This document shows, piece after piece, positions 48,186 to 59,005 of a stretch of DNA of 64,000 nt (positions are counted from its first letter, which is position 1; the number at the start of each line of letters is the position of its first letter). Origin of the DNA: Debaryomyces hansenii CBS767 (taxonomy: Eukaryota; Ascomycota; Pichiomycetes; Serinales; Debaryomycetaceae); the NCBI RefSeq assembly GCF_000006445.2, contig NC_006049.2, forward strand, positions 1,674,001 to 1,738,000, written 5' to 3'. Position numbers and translations under genes: made by a program. Below the pieces are notes generated by a model, which was given only the letters and a program-made list of their open reading frames with translations, ran no database searches and was not told the DNA's origin.

Positions 48186-48492
48186 AGCCTTTAATACCGA
48201 TGCGGCAGTCAAATTATTCCTAAATAATATATCAAGTCTTGCTAAACACTTAAGCTTAATTCTATAATTGTTACAGTTTTCGATATCGAGTGTGCATATA
48301 TCTATTTGGAATTTGCTTTCATTATGGCGACAGCGACGTGCCACATTTAACTCAGTTGGAAATACTATATATTCTTCAATATTGCAGAATTTAGAATTGA
48401 AGTCAATGTAGGAGTAGTTTTCTATTCTGTTCATGATTAAAGCTGCTTTAACTAATTATGTATTTCTACAAAACTTAAGTTGTGCAATCTCA
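48186..48492. other. Region between the L2HGDH start and tRNA-Gln
   Basis: 307 bases, treated as promoter. The L2HGDH frame continues through it to an ATG at 48434, so an N-terminal extension cannot be fully excluded, but the sequence does not look coding. Confidence 0.4.
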
Positions 48493-48564
48493 GGTTGTAT
48501 AGTGTAGTGGTTATCACTTTCGGTTTTGATCCGGACAACCCCGGTTCGAATCCGGGTACGACCT
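48493..48564 (+). tRNA. tRNA-Gln (anticodon UUG)
   Basis: A 72-nt, intron-less gene. The acceptor arms GGTTGTA and TACGACC pair (one T-G wobble). Box A is TAGTGTAGTGG, box B GGTTCGAATCC. The anticodon stem TTCGG/CCGGA encloses the loop TT-TTG-AT, so the anticodon is TTG at 48526-48528, decoding CAA. The sequence is nearly identical to S. cerevisiae tRNA-Gln(UUG). A T14 run (48567-48580) follows as RNA polymerase III terminator. Confidence 0.97.
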
Positions 48565-48566
48565 AC

Positions 48567-48580
48567 TTTTTTTTTTTTTT
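48567..48580 (+). terminator. RNA polymerase III terminator (T14)
   Basis: A run of 14 T starts two bases after the tRNA-Gln discriminator base, the standard pol III stop signal. Confidence 0.9.
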
Positions 48581-48620
48581 CCTAGCTTGGGCATTTCTGC
48601 GATTAGGTGATAACGAAACA

Positions 48621-48628
48621 CACGTGGG
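48621..48628 (+). promoter_or_regulatory. Pho4-type site CACGTGGG upstream of VTC4
   Basis: CACGTGGG, the high-affinity Pho4 form of the E-box, lies 157-164 bases before the VTC4 ATG. VTC4 belongs to the PHO regulon in S. cerevisiae. The site supports, but does not prove, phosphate control here. Confidence 0.6.
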
Positions 48629-48784
48629 TCATATATTAGACATAATTAAAAATCGGATGCCTTCATTCATATATATATACAATATTTTGTATTTTTTTGA
48701 CGTTGTTCGTTTCTGTTTAACCGAGAAATTTTGAACCTTTCAATCAATTGTTGATAACTATAATTGACACTATAATTGACAAGT

Positions 48785-50947
48785 ATGAAGTTCGGTGAAC
48801 ATCTTAGAAATGTTCTTATCAAGAATTATAGTTTTTACTATATTGCATATGATGAATTAAAACATCAGTTGAAAAGTAACTTGAAAAGTAATGATTTCAA
48901 GTGGACCAATGAGTATGAAGAAGAATTCTTAGCGGCACTTGAACAAGAATTGGATAAGGTTTACTCGTTTACCAAGGTCAAGAATACAGAGGTTAATAGA
49001 AGGATTAAGGAACTGGAAAAGTTTGTGCATGAGGTTGTCGATGCATTGCAAAATGAACAGAATACAAATCAGCCTCAAGAGCAAGATTTCGAAGATTTGG
49101 AGAGCGAATTGTCTGATATAATTGCTGATGTGCACGATTTAGCCAAGTTCACTAGATTGAACTACACTGGATTCCAAAAAATCTTGAAAAAGCACGACAA
49201 AACCACCAAGTTTACTTTGAGACCAATTTTCCAAGTTAGATTGAATGCTAAGCCATTCTACAAGGATAATTATGATAACTTGATTGTCAAGTTGTCTAAG
49301 TTGTACGACTTAGTTAGAACCAGAGGTAATCCAGTTAAGGGTGATGCCTCTGCTGGAGGTAGTCAACAAAATTTCGTGAGACAAACCACAAAGTATTGGG
49401 TTCACCCAGATAACATTACTGAATTGAAGTTGGTTATTTTAAAACATTTGCCAGTGTTAGTTTTTAATGCTGACAAGGAATTCGAACCAGAAGACAGTGC
49501 GATTACTTCCATCTACTTCGATAACAAGAATATGGATTTATATTACGGTAGATTAAGAAAAGACGAAGGTGCGGAGGCCATCAGATTGAGATGGTACGGG
49601 GGGATGAAATCGGACCAAATTTTCGTGGAGAGAAAAACTCACAGAGAAGATTGGACTGGTGAAAAATCTGTCAAAGCGAGATTTGTGGTGAAAGAGAAGA
49701 AGGTAAATGATTTTTTAAAGGGTAAATGGACTGCTTCTCAGGCTTTTGAAAAAATGAGGAAGGACGGAAAGAAATCCTCTAAAGAGATAGATAATTTAGA
49801 ACGCTTGGCAAAAGAAGTGCAATATCGGGTTATAAAAGACAAAATGAGACCAGTCGTGAGATCATTTTATAATAGAACTGCTTTCCAATTGCCAGGTGAT
49901 GCCAGAGTTCGTATTTCTTTAGATACAGAATTATCAATGGTCAGAGAAGATAATTTTGATGGTCATGATAGAACTAACGGTAACTGGAGAAGAACAGATA
50001 TTGGGGTTGATTATCCATTCTCTCAATTACCAGAAAAAGATATTTGCCGTTTCCCTTATGCAGTTTTGGAAGTTAAATTGCAGACACAATTGGGTCAAGA
50101 GCCGCCAATTTGGGTTAAAGATTTAGTCACTAGTCACCTTGTGGAAGCTGTGCCTAAATTCTCCAAGTTTATTCATGGAGGAGCATCATTATTACCGGAC
50201 TATGTTAATTTGTTACCATTTTGGTTACCTCAAATGGATGTTGATATAAGGAAACCAAAGATACAAGAATTTGGTATTAATAGACAAAATCAACAGAGAG
50301 CTAAGTCTTCCTCTTCAGGAGGTGAATTGGATGAAGAAGAATTATTAGTGAATGATGAGTTTTCGCCAAGTTATGGTGCCGTCCACTTCTCTAACGATGT
50401 GAATCCGTTGGAAGAAGATTTGGATGAATTCACTCCATTACTCTTACCCTCTAGTTATGCACTGAGAGATTCGGACAGTCCAGTGATGAATTTCTTCGCT
50501 GACGTGTATGGTAAATTATTGCATTACTTTAATGATGATAGATCATTCACTGTTAAACCAGGCACTAACTTCAATTTAAATGAGACTTTTGCTAATAAGA
50601 TTCCGAAAGGTAAAAAGATTGCAATTCCGATTAGAATTGAACCAAAGGTTTATTTTGCAACTGAAAGAACCTATTTGCATTGGTTATCGATTGGTATGAT
50701 TTTGGGTGCAACTGCGATGGCCTTACTTAATTATGGGAGAAAGAGTTCTGTCACTGCGTCAATTGGTTTCTTCATCAGTGCCTTATTCGTATTATCTTAC
50801 TCAACCTACACATATGTTTGGAGGGTTCTTATGATTAGAGAAAAGAAACCAGTCGATTATGCCGATAAATTTGGACCTAATATTATCTGTGCTTTAATTG
50901 CAGCTGCCACTTTTACAACTTTTGTTTTCAAGTTCTTTGAATCGTGA
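48785..50947 (+). CDS. VTC4: Polyphosphate polymerase Vtc4
   Basis: The catalytic subunit of the vacuolar transporter chaperone complex makes polyphosphate from ATP and pushes it into the vacuole. The 720 residues hold an SPX domain (1-~150; [22 protein letters not shown], the inositol-pyrophosphate sensor), the polymerase tunnel domain (~185-480) and three C-terminal membrane helices (~625-720). Catalytic basic residues lie in [55 protein letters not shown] and KFSKFIHGG, all as in S. cerevisiae Vtc4. The frame starts upstream at a TTG; ATG 48785 (MKFGEHL) is right. Confidence 0.96.
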   Translation: MKFGEHLRNVLIKNYSFYYIAYDELKHQLKSNLKSNDFKWTNEYEEEFLAALEQELDKVYSFTKVKNTEVNRRIKELEKFVHEVVDALQNEQNTNQPQEQDFEDLESELSDIIADVHDLAKFTRLNYTGFQKILKKHDKTTKFTLRPIFQVRLNAKPFYKDNYDNLIVKLSKLYDLVRTRGNPVKGDASAGGSQQNFVRQTTKYWVHPDNITELKLVILKHLPVLVFNADKEFEPEDSAITSIYFDNKNMDLYYGRLRKDEGAEAIRLRWYGGMKSDQIFVERKTHREDWTGEKSVKARFVVKEKKVNDFLKGKWTASQAFEKMRKDGKKSSKEIDNLERLAKEVQYRVIKDKMRPVVRSFYNRTAFQLPGDARVRISLDTELSMVREDNFDGHDRTNGNWRRTDIGVDYPFSQLPEKDICRFPYAVLEVKLQTQLGQEPPIWVKDLVTSHLVEAVPKFSKFIHGGASLLPDYVNLLPFWLPQMDVDIRKPKIQEFGINRQNQQRAKSSSSGGELDEEELLVNDEFSPSYGAVHFSNDVNPLEEDLDEFTPLLLPSSYALRDSDSPVMNFFADVYGKLLHYFNDDRSFTVKPGTNFNLNETFANKIPKGKKIAIPIRIEPKVYFATERTYLHWLSIGMILGATAMALLNYGRKSSVTASIGFFISALFVLSYSTYTYVWRVLMIREKKPVDYADKFGPNIICALIAAATFTTFVFKFFES

Positions 50948-51075
50948 ATCTATCGTCCCATTTAATCTATATTTATTTCTACCTTAGTTTATACTCAAGC
51001 ATCTAATATTTGGACTACATAAGTATAAATGACAAATCAAATGTATTATTTACATTAAATGGAAGTAATAAGCAT

Positions 51076-52161
51076 TTATAATTTTGACTTCGAGTGTAAA
51101 ATATTCGCCAAGTTCAGGTTAACTGTAAAACCGATCCCGTACGATAATTCGTAGCCCATTCCACCAGCGCCATAAGCATTGATGACAATGTTCTCAGCAT
51201 GCTTCTCAATTGTAAGATTTAACCCATTCTTCCTGGCCGGTCTGAATCCCACATTAATTCTTACAATATCAAAATATTTCTTTCCGTTCTCATCTATTTT
51301 CATTAATTCTGGGAATAATTTACTGCCTCTACTAATTAATTCCTTGGTGTCTTCATCTTTTGGAACATCTGTAAAATCATTAACCTGTTTAGTACCGCCA
51401 ATAATTGTACCTCCATTCAACGGCCGATTTATACAAAACGTCCATAATCCGTCGCTCAGCTGATGGGTTATAGTCTCTTCAGTATATGGATTCTCAGTAG
51501 GTGGATTAATCAATAAAGTTTGCCCTCTAATTGGAAAACTATCTTCATCATAGCCACCTTCATATTTCAAACCTCGACCTGAACAATTAATTATAATGGG
51601 GTTTTTCTTAACATATTTGTTAACTTCTTTCAAGGAATTTATTCTCTTTTTTAAAAACTTGATATCATATTCAAACCGCAATTTCCTTTGCAAAAACTGA
51701 ATATACATTGGGGCATTGAGCACCCATGTATCATAGGAAGTCCCTATTTTAACACCATCAGGTAGCTGATCTTTCTCTAACACTTCAAAGTTATCAATTC
51801 CTTCCCTATAGCCTTTTGAAATGTTTCTATAAAAAGAATCCGGCTCTTCAAAATATTCGATCCCTTTAACAAATTTTATTGATGACTCTGGATTTGTTTT
51901 AGCTAATTCTTTGAAATAAGATTGTGTAATTCTAGTCAATTTGAATTCCCTTGCTTCTTGTTCATTTTTACTGGGGAACGGTCTAAAGTGGGCTCCTGCC
52001 CAAGGCGAGGTATATTCAGGTTCATATATTGCGTCATCAGGAAAATGATCTGCAATAATGGTTATTCTACGACGACTTGGCAGATTCTCACTTATGGCCA
52101 ATGCCGTTGATAACCCAACAACACCAGCTCCCACTATAACTATCTCAGTAGAGTTCGCCAT
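51076..52161 (-). CDS. Peroxisomal D-amino-acid oxidase
   Basis: A flavoenzyme that deaminates D-amino acids, making hydrogen peroxide. The FAD motif is EIVIVGAGVVGLSTALAI at the N-terminus. SPWAGAHFRPF, the substrate-carboxylate Arg region NVGFRPARKNGL and GAGGMGYELSYG match the D-amino-acid/D-aspartate oxidase family. The last three residues are SKL, a canonical peroxisome signal (PTS1). ATG 52161 (MANSTE) puts the FAD motif at the usual distance from the start, giving 361 aa; an in-frame ATG at 52242 would add 27 hydrophobic residues that would not suit a PTS1 protein. D-Asp versus neutral D-amino-acid preference cannot be told. Confidence 0.88.
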   Translation of the reverse strand: MANSTEIVIVGAGVVGLSTALAISENLPSRRRITIIADHFPDDAIYEPEYTSPWAGAHFRPFPSKNEQEAREFKLTRITQSYFKELAKTNPESSIKFVKGIEYFEEPDSFYRNISKGYREGIDNFEVLEKDQLPDGVKIGTSYDTWVLNAPMYIQFLQRKLRFEYDIKFLKKRINSLKEVNKYVKKNPIIINCSGRGLKYEGGYDEDSFPIRGQTLLINPPTENPYTEETITHQLSDGLWTFCINRPLNGGTIIGGTKQVNDFTDVPKDEDTKELISRGSKLFPELMKIDENGKKYFDIVRINVGFRPARKNGLNLTIEKHAENIVINAYGAGGMGYELSYGIGFTVNLNLANILHSKSKL

Positions 52162-52306
52162 TTCACTGATTATGTTCACAAGAACTTTATAAAACACTGG
52201 GGAAATTAAATTGAAAATTTGTTTACGACTTACGGCGCTCATGATCCTAAACAATGCAATGTATTTTTATTATAATACGCAATCTATGAACTCGCCTTAA
52301 TCTAAA

Positions 52307-55300
52307 TTACTTAGAATTTCTTACTTCATTTCTTAATCCATTTAACCTCTGCTCAATGATTGCATCAACCTCTTCATCTGCCATGCCACTTTGATTGTTC
52401 GATTTTTTGGACATCAATTTTGAGCCTAATTTAGTCCAAACACCGTCTTTATTAATTTTCACCTTCTTACCACTTGGCAAAATATCGTATCTTGATGACT
52501 CGTGGTACTGAGTGTCGCCACTATAAATGATCGTCCCCTCGCTGCCAGGAGGAAGTTCTGTTGGGTTTGGATCAGTGCCCGCTCTTTTTCTATGAATCGG
52601 CATATCTTCCAATTCTATATCTTCTGGGTTGACTGTTTCATCGGATGATAATTTAAATCTTTGACAAATAGCCTTCCAGATAAGAACTGCACGTCTTTTC
52701 CATATTGACTCTTCCTTCACAAATGTCCATCCTTGATGTAATTCCTCGTATGATTCCTCCTCGAAAAACCGTCTCATTTCAATATCCTTCTCAAACAATT
52801 TGAATAACTCGTCATCGCTTGGATTGAAGATAAACTTAAAAACTTTGAATAGGATATCGAAAAGTAAAGGAATAGTGGCCAAAAGTAACAAAGAAGCCCA
52901 CCAACTTTGGTCCCTCCCAAAGGTCATAAGACCATAGGCAACAAAGTATATTGTAGAATCCTTCGTTCTATATAATGCCATAATCAATACATTCCAAAGA
53001 CCATATCCCCCGACAGAAATAATAAACGCTGCAAATGCTAACCATTGCCTATTTTGCATTTCTATCAACTCACATTTGGCATTGATAACAATTATCAACG
53101 CACTGAATACCAAATTTCCTAAAGGAAAGGTAGTGTTATCTTCTAGAGCAGTGAATCCCCATACATAGTATGCTATAAATGATACACCAACACTCTGCAA
53201 AGTTGCCAAAACCATCCATGAAATGAAAATTTTCAAGTTAAATGCTTGATACAACCTCCCCTTTGCATAAAGTTCTGGAACTGCTAACAAAGTCGCAGGT
53301 TTCAAATCTTTGTCAAACATACCAACACATAGAACCGGAAGAGAAGTAAATAATGTATTAAACATTGATAAGGACCAGCTTTCATACATGGAAGAACCCG
53401 AAAATAAAGTATTCCTTTGATAAATTGCTTGGGTTAGGTAGAAAAATAATTCCTTATAAAAAGTGCATAGAACAAATTTTGCAGTTCTGACATAGTTATA
53501 TCTGCCATTTACTAGTAATAAATTTAGCAAAAACCTGAATTGAGCAACTGCATAATCGGCCGACCTTGCAGCCTGTAAGCCCTCCCTTCCAGTAATCCCT
53601 ACACCAATATCTGCACTTTGAATCATCGCTATGTCATTGGCACCGTCACCAATAGCTAAAGTAACTGCATCTTTTTTCAAATTACGAACAGCACTCACCA
53701 TGTTTGCCTTCTGTGAAGGCGAAGCACGACAGCAGATAGTCGAATCAGTCTGTACACATAAATCAATAAAGGACGCCATAAGATTTGGGTCACTTTCAAT
53801 ATCGGCTAAAGTAGCGCCATCAATGACTGCTACGCAATGAGCTATTCTTCCTCCTTGTATATCATGGATTGTTGACATAACAAGTTGAGACAATGCCTCC
53901 CTTCCAACGTCTAAACTTAAAACAACAACAGTTGAATAATCTTTGATGAGTCTACAAGAATAACCAATGTTAATGGCAGTCTCTCTTTTGTCTCCAGTAA
54001 GCATCCACATTTTTATTCCTGCTCTTCTAAGCTTGTCAATGGCCTCACTAACGCCATTTTGTAATTTATCTTCAATCGCAGTGGCACCACACAATTCGAA
54101 GTTGTTTTCAATGCGTCCTCCCACATCTTCTACTTTACCGGCCCTGTCAGAAAGGGCTGTTTTTGCCTCGATATATTCCTTAGACCAATCTTCATACTCA
54201 GTCTTATCTAACCATCTAAATGCATATAATAATGTTCTAAGTCCTTCGGTTGAAAACTCTTCTATATGTTCCAAGGTTTTCTCAAAAATAAACCCATCGT
54301 TTACTAGTAATTTATCGTTTGGAATAAATTGCTTTAAACTTTTAACTTTTGGTATCTGTACGGGACTTACATCTAGGTTACCGTGACTTGTAACATCAAT
54401 ACTATATCGCTTGGCCTGTTGCTCATGTAAGGATTTCCTTGACTTAGAGGCAATATCATCGATTTCATATTCTTCATTATTTATCAAATAATTATCAATG
54501 GAAGCAAGTATATTAGGTTCTGTGTTTCCTCGCATATGCAAACTTCTCTTTAATGAAGATATTGAATTCCTTGACTCAATTTCATTAGAAAACTTAGTCT
54601 GTAATACTGCATCAGCTTCTTGAGTTTTACGATCAGCAGAATTAAAAGAAATCTCTTTAGCCTTCAGTTTTGCTAGGTCAGAATTTCTTAATTTCTCTAA
54701 AATTATATTGTCTGCTCCTTTACAAACAATACAAATTCTACCTTCAGGAAATTTTACTACAACAGACATTCGCTTCCTAGCCGAAGAGAATTCAATCACG
54801 TCGAGGACTTCATATGTTTCCATTATTGGATCAGCTTCGAACCCATCTGGGTATGATTTAATAATCAATTGATTATTTTGTCTATTGAACACAACGAACC
54901 CTAAATCTCTTGCAGCCTGTACTAAAGCCAATTCATCAGGAGAAGAAGCTTGGTATTCGAGATTTTCGTCTTTAATATTATCATCGTCCAAGAAATAATC
55001 GCTCGATTCATCTCTACTTCTGCTCTTATGCTTTCTTTTAGGCAAACAAGTGTTACATAGTGCAATACTTAACAAGAAGAATTTAGCTTTCTTGGCAAAA
55101 AGAGTGTGTGGGTGAGATTGAATATATCTCAACAAAGCTAATGAGTTCTGCAAGTCCTGGCATTTAGCTGGAAATGCTGACGACCTCCAATTTGATTCAA
55201 ACGATTTTATATCTAGACTATCGCGAGCTATTGATGTAGTACTTCTTCTTGGTTGATATTCTAACGCAGACAGGAAACTAGATTTTTTATCCATCTGGGA

Positions 55301-57361
55301 TGTTTCCTTGATGGTTGTCTGAAATCTTGATTTTGTAGGCGAATGAAGCATAGAATCATCTTTTCTTTTAGTTTGGACGTCATCACCTGTGATTCCAGCT
55401 TTAACGTCTAAATCATGCAACCAGCTCACACCACACACGCTAAATTTTCTAAAGATCATAATATTGTCTGTCAAAGTTCCTGTCTTGTCACTGAAAATAT
55501 AACTAACCTGTCCCAACTCTTCTAGAATTGTAGCCGTTTTAGCATCAGCCGGAGTATTGCTCTCAACATGATACATATCAATATCATATTGAACCAAGCA
55601 TAATTGCATTACTTTGATTATTTCCATCGTAACATAAAGCGATAAAGGAATCAAAGTATTATACATGATAATAAAGCCCATTAATGTTGGTGCAACACCA
55701 GCATCTTGCCCATATAAATACCATGCCTTATTTTTGTTCTCCTTGTATAATAATCGTTGAGCCATGGTCGAGAATGCGGATAATAATACCACTACACAAA
55801 CCATAAATATAACGATATAATTGATATTCTTTTGTAATTTGGGAGCTTTAGTTCTTGGATTTTTAATGTTGTTCATCCTAATTTTTGTTTCTTCACCTGT
55901 AAATGTTACAATTCCTAAAGCTGATTTAGTATTTCTTAGAATACTTCCTCTGTACGCAATATTGTCAGATCCCAATGCAAAAGTCTCTTCATCCATAGTA
56001 AGCTGGCCTTCAAAATTGTATAAATCAGTATTAGGGTCTTCAACAGTAAATAATGCTCTGGTGTTCTTCAAGCCAGTAACTTTTGAAATTCTTTTTGATA
56101 ATTCGTTATGCGGTCTTTTAGATTTCAAATTAGTTTCACCATCTAACGCCATAGTTTCCACGTATGCCTCTTGTGATTCCTCGCTCGTTGCTAAAAGAAC
56201 AACATCGGCGGGGAACCATTCATTTTCGTGGATTTTAAGAATGTCTCCAACTTTAACATTCTTCCATCTGGTTGTATGTTCCTTTAAATTATATTTCTTC
56301 AATAAATCAATATCGGTATACAGCGGAGTCAATTCTGAATGGGAAACAGATGATCTGGAAGATAGAAAAATGTTATTGCCTTCGGCGTTATTTACTGGCA
56401 AAGTTTCCGTCATGATGGTTGCAATAGAGTGGGTATCGAAATTATTTAGATCTTCATCTTCTCTGACAACAGTCGTTTTCTTGTTATTTTCTTCTTTATC
56501 GTTAAGGTGTCTCTTCCAATCATCGAAACCTTCCCGTGCTATTGAAATCGACATGAAGATCAATAGAGGCACAATCGTAGTATATTGACCCGTAGTAGAC
56601 CATGTGGGGATCATCTGCATGATGGCCACTACCATGAAATAGCAATTAGCAATTTTAGAAAACTGTGCTTTCAACTGTTTTGGTAAGAAGGTAAATGCAT
56701 TATACTTCGCCGATGTGACCACATTATTGCAATATGGCTCGCCATTTCTCTCGTCGATCAAAGATTTGTGATAACCATCATAATATTCATCTTGAAAGTC
56801 GCTATTCAAATTACAACGATTCACACTCAAAGGTATAATTCTCCCATAACCTGTCGGTTCTAAGTTATTAATACCCAATAGTCGATTTTTCACTTTAATT
56901 AGAAGTTTTATAGCTATGTTGCGTCTTGCGTTTTTCCTCTTCTCAAAGAGCAACCTACGAGCTTCATCAGATCTCGAAGAGTTTATCGTACTGTGTACTG
57001 TTGAATTGCTTAACTGAACCTGCAGAATAATATAGGGTGAGTTACTTTTAAAATCGGCATCTTCCACTGGTTCATCAATATTAATCTGTGGCGGTATAAT
57101 TCCAGAATCATTCACCTTTGAATCAGTTTGTCGAGAAGTACCCTCCCATTCATTCGATGAATGTTGTTGATCTATGGTTTGAGCATGCGTACCATTTTTC
57201 CTTGCAAACGGATTCAAGTTTGTAGTCTGGTTTGTTGGTTGGCTTTGTATCAATGTTTTGTTAAATAGCTGCGATCTCAAAGAGAGGCCTCTCTTTCTCC
57301 TGGCATGAGGAGCTCTTGGCACGTCTAGTGTCGGGTTATCTGACCTCCCTGTTTGACTCAT
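52307..57361 (-). CDS. DNF3: P4-ATPase phospholipid flippase Dnf3
   Basis: Dnf3 flips phospholipids to the cytosolic leaflet of Golgi, endosomal and plasma membranes. The 1684 residues (Dnf3 ~1656) contain CNNVVTSAKYNAFTFLPKQL and AQFSKIANCYFMVVAIMQM, which match Dnf3 rather than Dnf1/2. P-type motifs: DGETNLKSKRP (actuator), DKTGTLTDN (phosphorylation site), MLTGDKRETA and GDGANDIAMIQ. About ten membrane segments, two before and two after the actuator and six at the C-terminal end, are visible. The long cytosolic insertion between DKTGT and the nucleotide domain is Ser-rich. ATG 57361 fits. A Crf1-type beta subunit would be expected elsewhere. Confidence 0.9.
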   Translation of the reverse strand: MSQTGRSDNPTLDVPRAPHARRKRGLSLRSQLFNKTLIQSQPTNQTTNLNPFARKNGTHAQTIDQQHSSNEWEGTSRQTDSKVNDSGIIPPQINIDEPVEDADFKSNSPYIILQVQLSNSTVHSTINSSRSDEARRLLFEKRKNARRNIAIKLLIKVKNRLLGINNLEPTGYGRIIPLSVNRCNLNSDFQDEYYDGYHKSLIDERNGEPYCNNVVTSAKYNAFTFLPKQLKAQFSKIANCYFMVVAIMQMIPTWSTTGQYTTIVPLLIFMSISIAREGFDDWKRHLNDKEENNKKTTVVREDEDLNNFDTHSIATIMTETLPVNNAEGNNIFLSSRSSVSHSELTPLYTDIDLLKKYNLKEHTTRWKNVKVGDILKIHENEWFPADVVLLATSEESQEAYVETMALDGETNLKSKRPHNELSKRISKVTGLKNTRALFTVEDPNTDLYNFEGQLTMDEETFALGSDNIAYRGSILRNTKSALGIVTFTGEETKIRMNNIKNPRTKAPKLQKNINYIVIFMVCVVVLLSAFSTMAQRLLYKENKNKAWYLYGQDAGVAPTLMGFIIMYNTLIPLSLYVTMEIIKVMQLCLVQYDIDMYHVESNTPADAKTATILEELGQVSYIFSDKTGTLTDNIMIFRKFSVCGVSWLHDLDVKAGITGDDVQTKRKDDSMLHSPTKSRFQTTIKETSQMDKKSSFLSALEYQPRRSTTSIARDSLDIKSFESNWRSSAFPAKCQDLQNSLALLRYIQSHPHTLFAKKAKFFLLSIALCNTCLPKRKHKSRSRDESSDYFLDDDNIKDENLEYQASSPDELALVQAARDLGFVVFNRQNNQLIIKSYPDGFEADPIMETYEVLDVIEFSSARKRMSVVVKFPEGRICIVCKGADNIILEKLRNSDLAKLKAKEISFNSADRKTQEADAVLQTKFSNEIESRNSISSLKRSLHMRGNTEPNILASIDNYLINNEEYEIDDIASKSRKSLHEQQAKRYSIDVTSHGNLDVSPVQIPKVKSLKQFIPNDKLLVNDGFIFEKTLEHIEEFSTEGLRTLLYAFRWLDKTEYEDWSKEYIEAKTALSDRAGKVEDVGGRIENNFELCGATAIEDKLQNGVSEAIDKLRRAGIKMWMLTGDKRETAINIGYSCRLIKDYSTVVVLSLDVGREALSQLVMSTIHDIQGGRIAHCVAVIDGATLADIESDPNLMASFIDLCVQTDSTICCRASPSQKANMVSAVRNLKKDAVTLAIGDGANDIAMIQSADIGVGITGREGLQAARSADYAVAQFRFLLNLLLVNGRYNYVRTAKFVLCTFYKELFFYLTQAIYQRNTLFSGSSMYESWSLSMFNTLFTSLPVLCVGMFDKDLKPATLLAVPELYAKGRLYQAFNLKIFISWMVLATLQSVGVSFIAYYVWGFTALEDNTTFPLGNLVFSALIIVINAKCELIEMQNRQWLAFAAFIISVGGYGLWNVLIMALYRTKDSTIYFVAYGLMTFGRDQSWWASLLLLATIPLLFDILFKVFKFIFNPSDDELFKLFEKDIEMRRFFEEESYEELHQGWTFVKEESIWKRRAVLIWKAICQRFKLSSDETVNPEDIELEDMPIHRKRAGTDPNPTELPPGSEGTIIYSGDTQYHESSRYDILPSGKKVKINKDGVWTKLGSKLMSKKSNNQSGMADEEVDAIIEQRLNGLRNEVRNSK

Positions 57362-57512
57362 TAACAGCCTTACGATGCGTGAAATTTAGATAAGAACAAT
57401 AATACGAAAATCTAGCGCCTTAAACAATAATTTATGTATTTGAATTTAAAACGAGCACAGCCATGCGAAATTGATCAGAGATATTTAAAGCATTATTTAT
57501 ACATAAAACTCA

Positions 57513-58817
57513 CTATACACCTATAGTAGATCTAATTTTACCTATACAGTAGTCTTTATATTCTTCAACATATCCCTTATGATTGAGTTCAACCTCACCG
57601 CTTAATTCAGATACTATTTCACCATTACCTGCAACTATAACCATACCACGAGGCATCTGGGTTAAGTCAGGGAACGGTTCAATTAAAATATTATCCAAGA
57701 TCATGCTGACCAAATTATTTGCAACAAGTCTGCCCATATACATCGCCCAGCCAGCACTTTTAATGATTGGCAACTCAACTATATCACCAATACAGAAAAA
57801 GGCATCAAGTTTCTTATCCTTGTTAAGCACTTGTAAATATTCGTTCACCAAGATGTTGTTTCTAGAGGTAACGAAATCCTTTCTCAAGTTGTCAGAAAGG
57901 ATTGAAATATTATTTTGATGGGCATGGCACCAATAGTTTAAGTCGGATTTTATTATTTCGCCTGTTGTGGTTTCTAAGTCACCATTTTCCAGTTCCTTTG
58001 AAACTCTGGTATTAAGATAAACGTTGACTCCGGAATTAACTAAGGATTTATAGGTAAGACTTTGGAATTCAGTGCTTAATGGTTCAGGGGGAAACGTTTC
58101 GTGCGGGTGCATCAAGTTGACAGTTTTGTTTGGACAATGATGTTTGATGTCACCTGCGATTTCAATACCCACTGCACCAGCACCAATTATGGATATAATG
58201 TCATTGGACTCTATTTCGTGCTTTGATCTAGCCATCTCCTCGAGATATGACTTAGTGGTGTAGGCATTTGGGGTTGTTGGCCAGCTTCTATCCCTGCCAG
58301 ATGCTAATATAACATAATCGAAGTTAATAGTGGCCGTTTCATCGCTTTCAACCAATTGGTATTCTGCTCTATTTTCGTCCAAATGAGTAACTCTTCCATG
58401 GACAAAGTTTATCTCGAATCCTCCTTCGTTATTTCCTGTATTTTGATCCGTAACTATATTCTGCAACACATCTGGCTGGTTTGATATAACTTTGTCGAAC
58501 TTTAAATCGTAGAACTCTTCGAACGAAATGTACTGTGTCTTTGCAAAATCCACGTCCACTATAGCTCTAGGAATTCCGAGAATGTTTAATAATCCCGACT
58601 TAGGTTCGACCATCGTAATCGAAACTCTACTATTAATCAACTTCAGTTTGATAAACGGATCTTTTATTCTTCGGTTAAAATGATATGCAAGACTTCTAAC
58701 TGCTGATAACCCAGCATACGCACCTCCAACTACTAAGATATTCGTGGTAAATGACGTTGCATTGTCTGTTGTTGGCTTCAATACGGTGGGGACCGAAAGC
58801 GATATTCCATGCGTCAT
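57513..58817 (-). CDS. AIF1/FSP1-like NAD(P)H oxidoreductase
   Basis: A two-dinucleotide-domain flavoprotein (434 aa): FAD motif ILVVGGAYAGLSAV (~27-40), VILASGRD, NAD motif ISIIGAGAVGIEIAGDI, and the late FAD segment FFCIGDIVEL. It belongs to the AIF/AMID/FSP1 branch (S. cerevisiae Aif1, 378 aa), proteins with quinone-reductase activity that are tied to cell death in yeast. No clear targeting signal is seen; the N-terminus is MTHGISLSVPTVLKP. It might be a soluble NADH:quinone reductase. The assignment within the family is uncertain, so no symbol is given. Confidence 0.75.
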   Translation of the reverse strand: MTHGISLSVPTVLKPTTDNATSFTTNILVVGGAYAGLSAVRSLAYHFNRRIKDPFIKLKLINSRVSITMVEPKSGLLNILGIPRAIVDVDFAKTQYISFEEFYDLKFDKVISNQPDVLQNIVTDQNTGNNEGGFEINFVHGRVTHLDENRAEYQLVESDETATINFDYVILASGRDRSWPTTPNAYTTKSYLEEMARSKHEIESNDIISIIGAGAVGIEIAGDIKHHCPNKTVNLMHPHETFPPEPLSTEFQSLTYKSLVNSGVNVYLNTRVSKELENGDLETTTGEIIKSDLNYWCHAHQNNISILSDNLRKDFVTSRNNILVNEYLQVLNKDKKLDAFFCIGDIVELPIIKSAGWAMYMGRLVANNLVSMILDNILIEPFPDLTQMPRGMVIVAGNGEIVSELSGEVELNHKGYVEEYKDYCIGKIRSTIGV

Positions 58818-59005
58818 TATCTATATTTATCGAATATAAACCAACAATACTATAAATTAATAAACAATCATAGAAAAAAAGACTGAAGAATTTTTATAGT
58901 ATAACCACCTTCCGAAATCGGAGGTATTCGAGTAGTGTGTATTGATCAATCGGAACAATAAAAAATTCCAAATTATCTAAAGAATCTTTCTATGCGAGGC
59001 TGCCG

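Noticed and set aside
48186..48434. N-terminal extension of the L-2-hydroxyglutarate dehydrogenase from ATG 48434
   Set aside because: The extra 83 residues are Cys-rich and unlike the family, and the start would lie only 59 bases from the tRNA; ATG 48185 gives a normal mitochondrial leader.
52162..52242. GTAAGT just after the upstream ATG of the D-amino-acid oxidase, suggesting an intron
   Set aside because: Every nearby AG acceptor I tried gives an immediate stop after joining; a simple start at ATG 52161 is more economical.
53967..56588. Plus-strand frames of 139 and 255 codons opposite DNF3
   Set aside because: DNF3 motifs run through both stretches on the minus strand; the antisense products have no family features.
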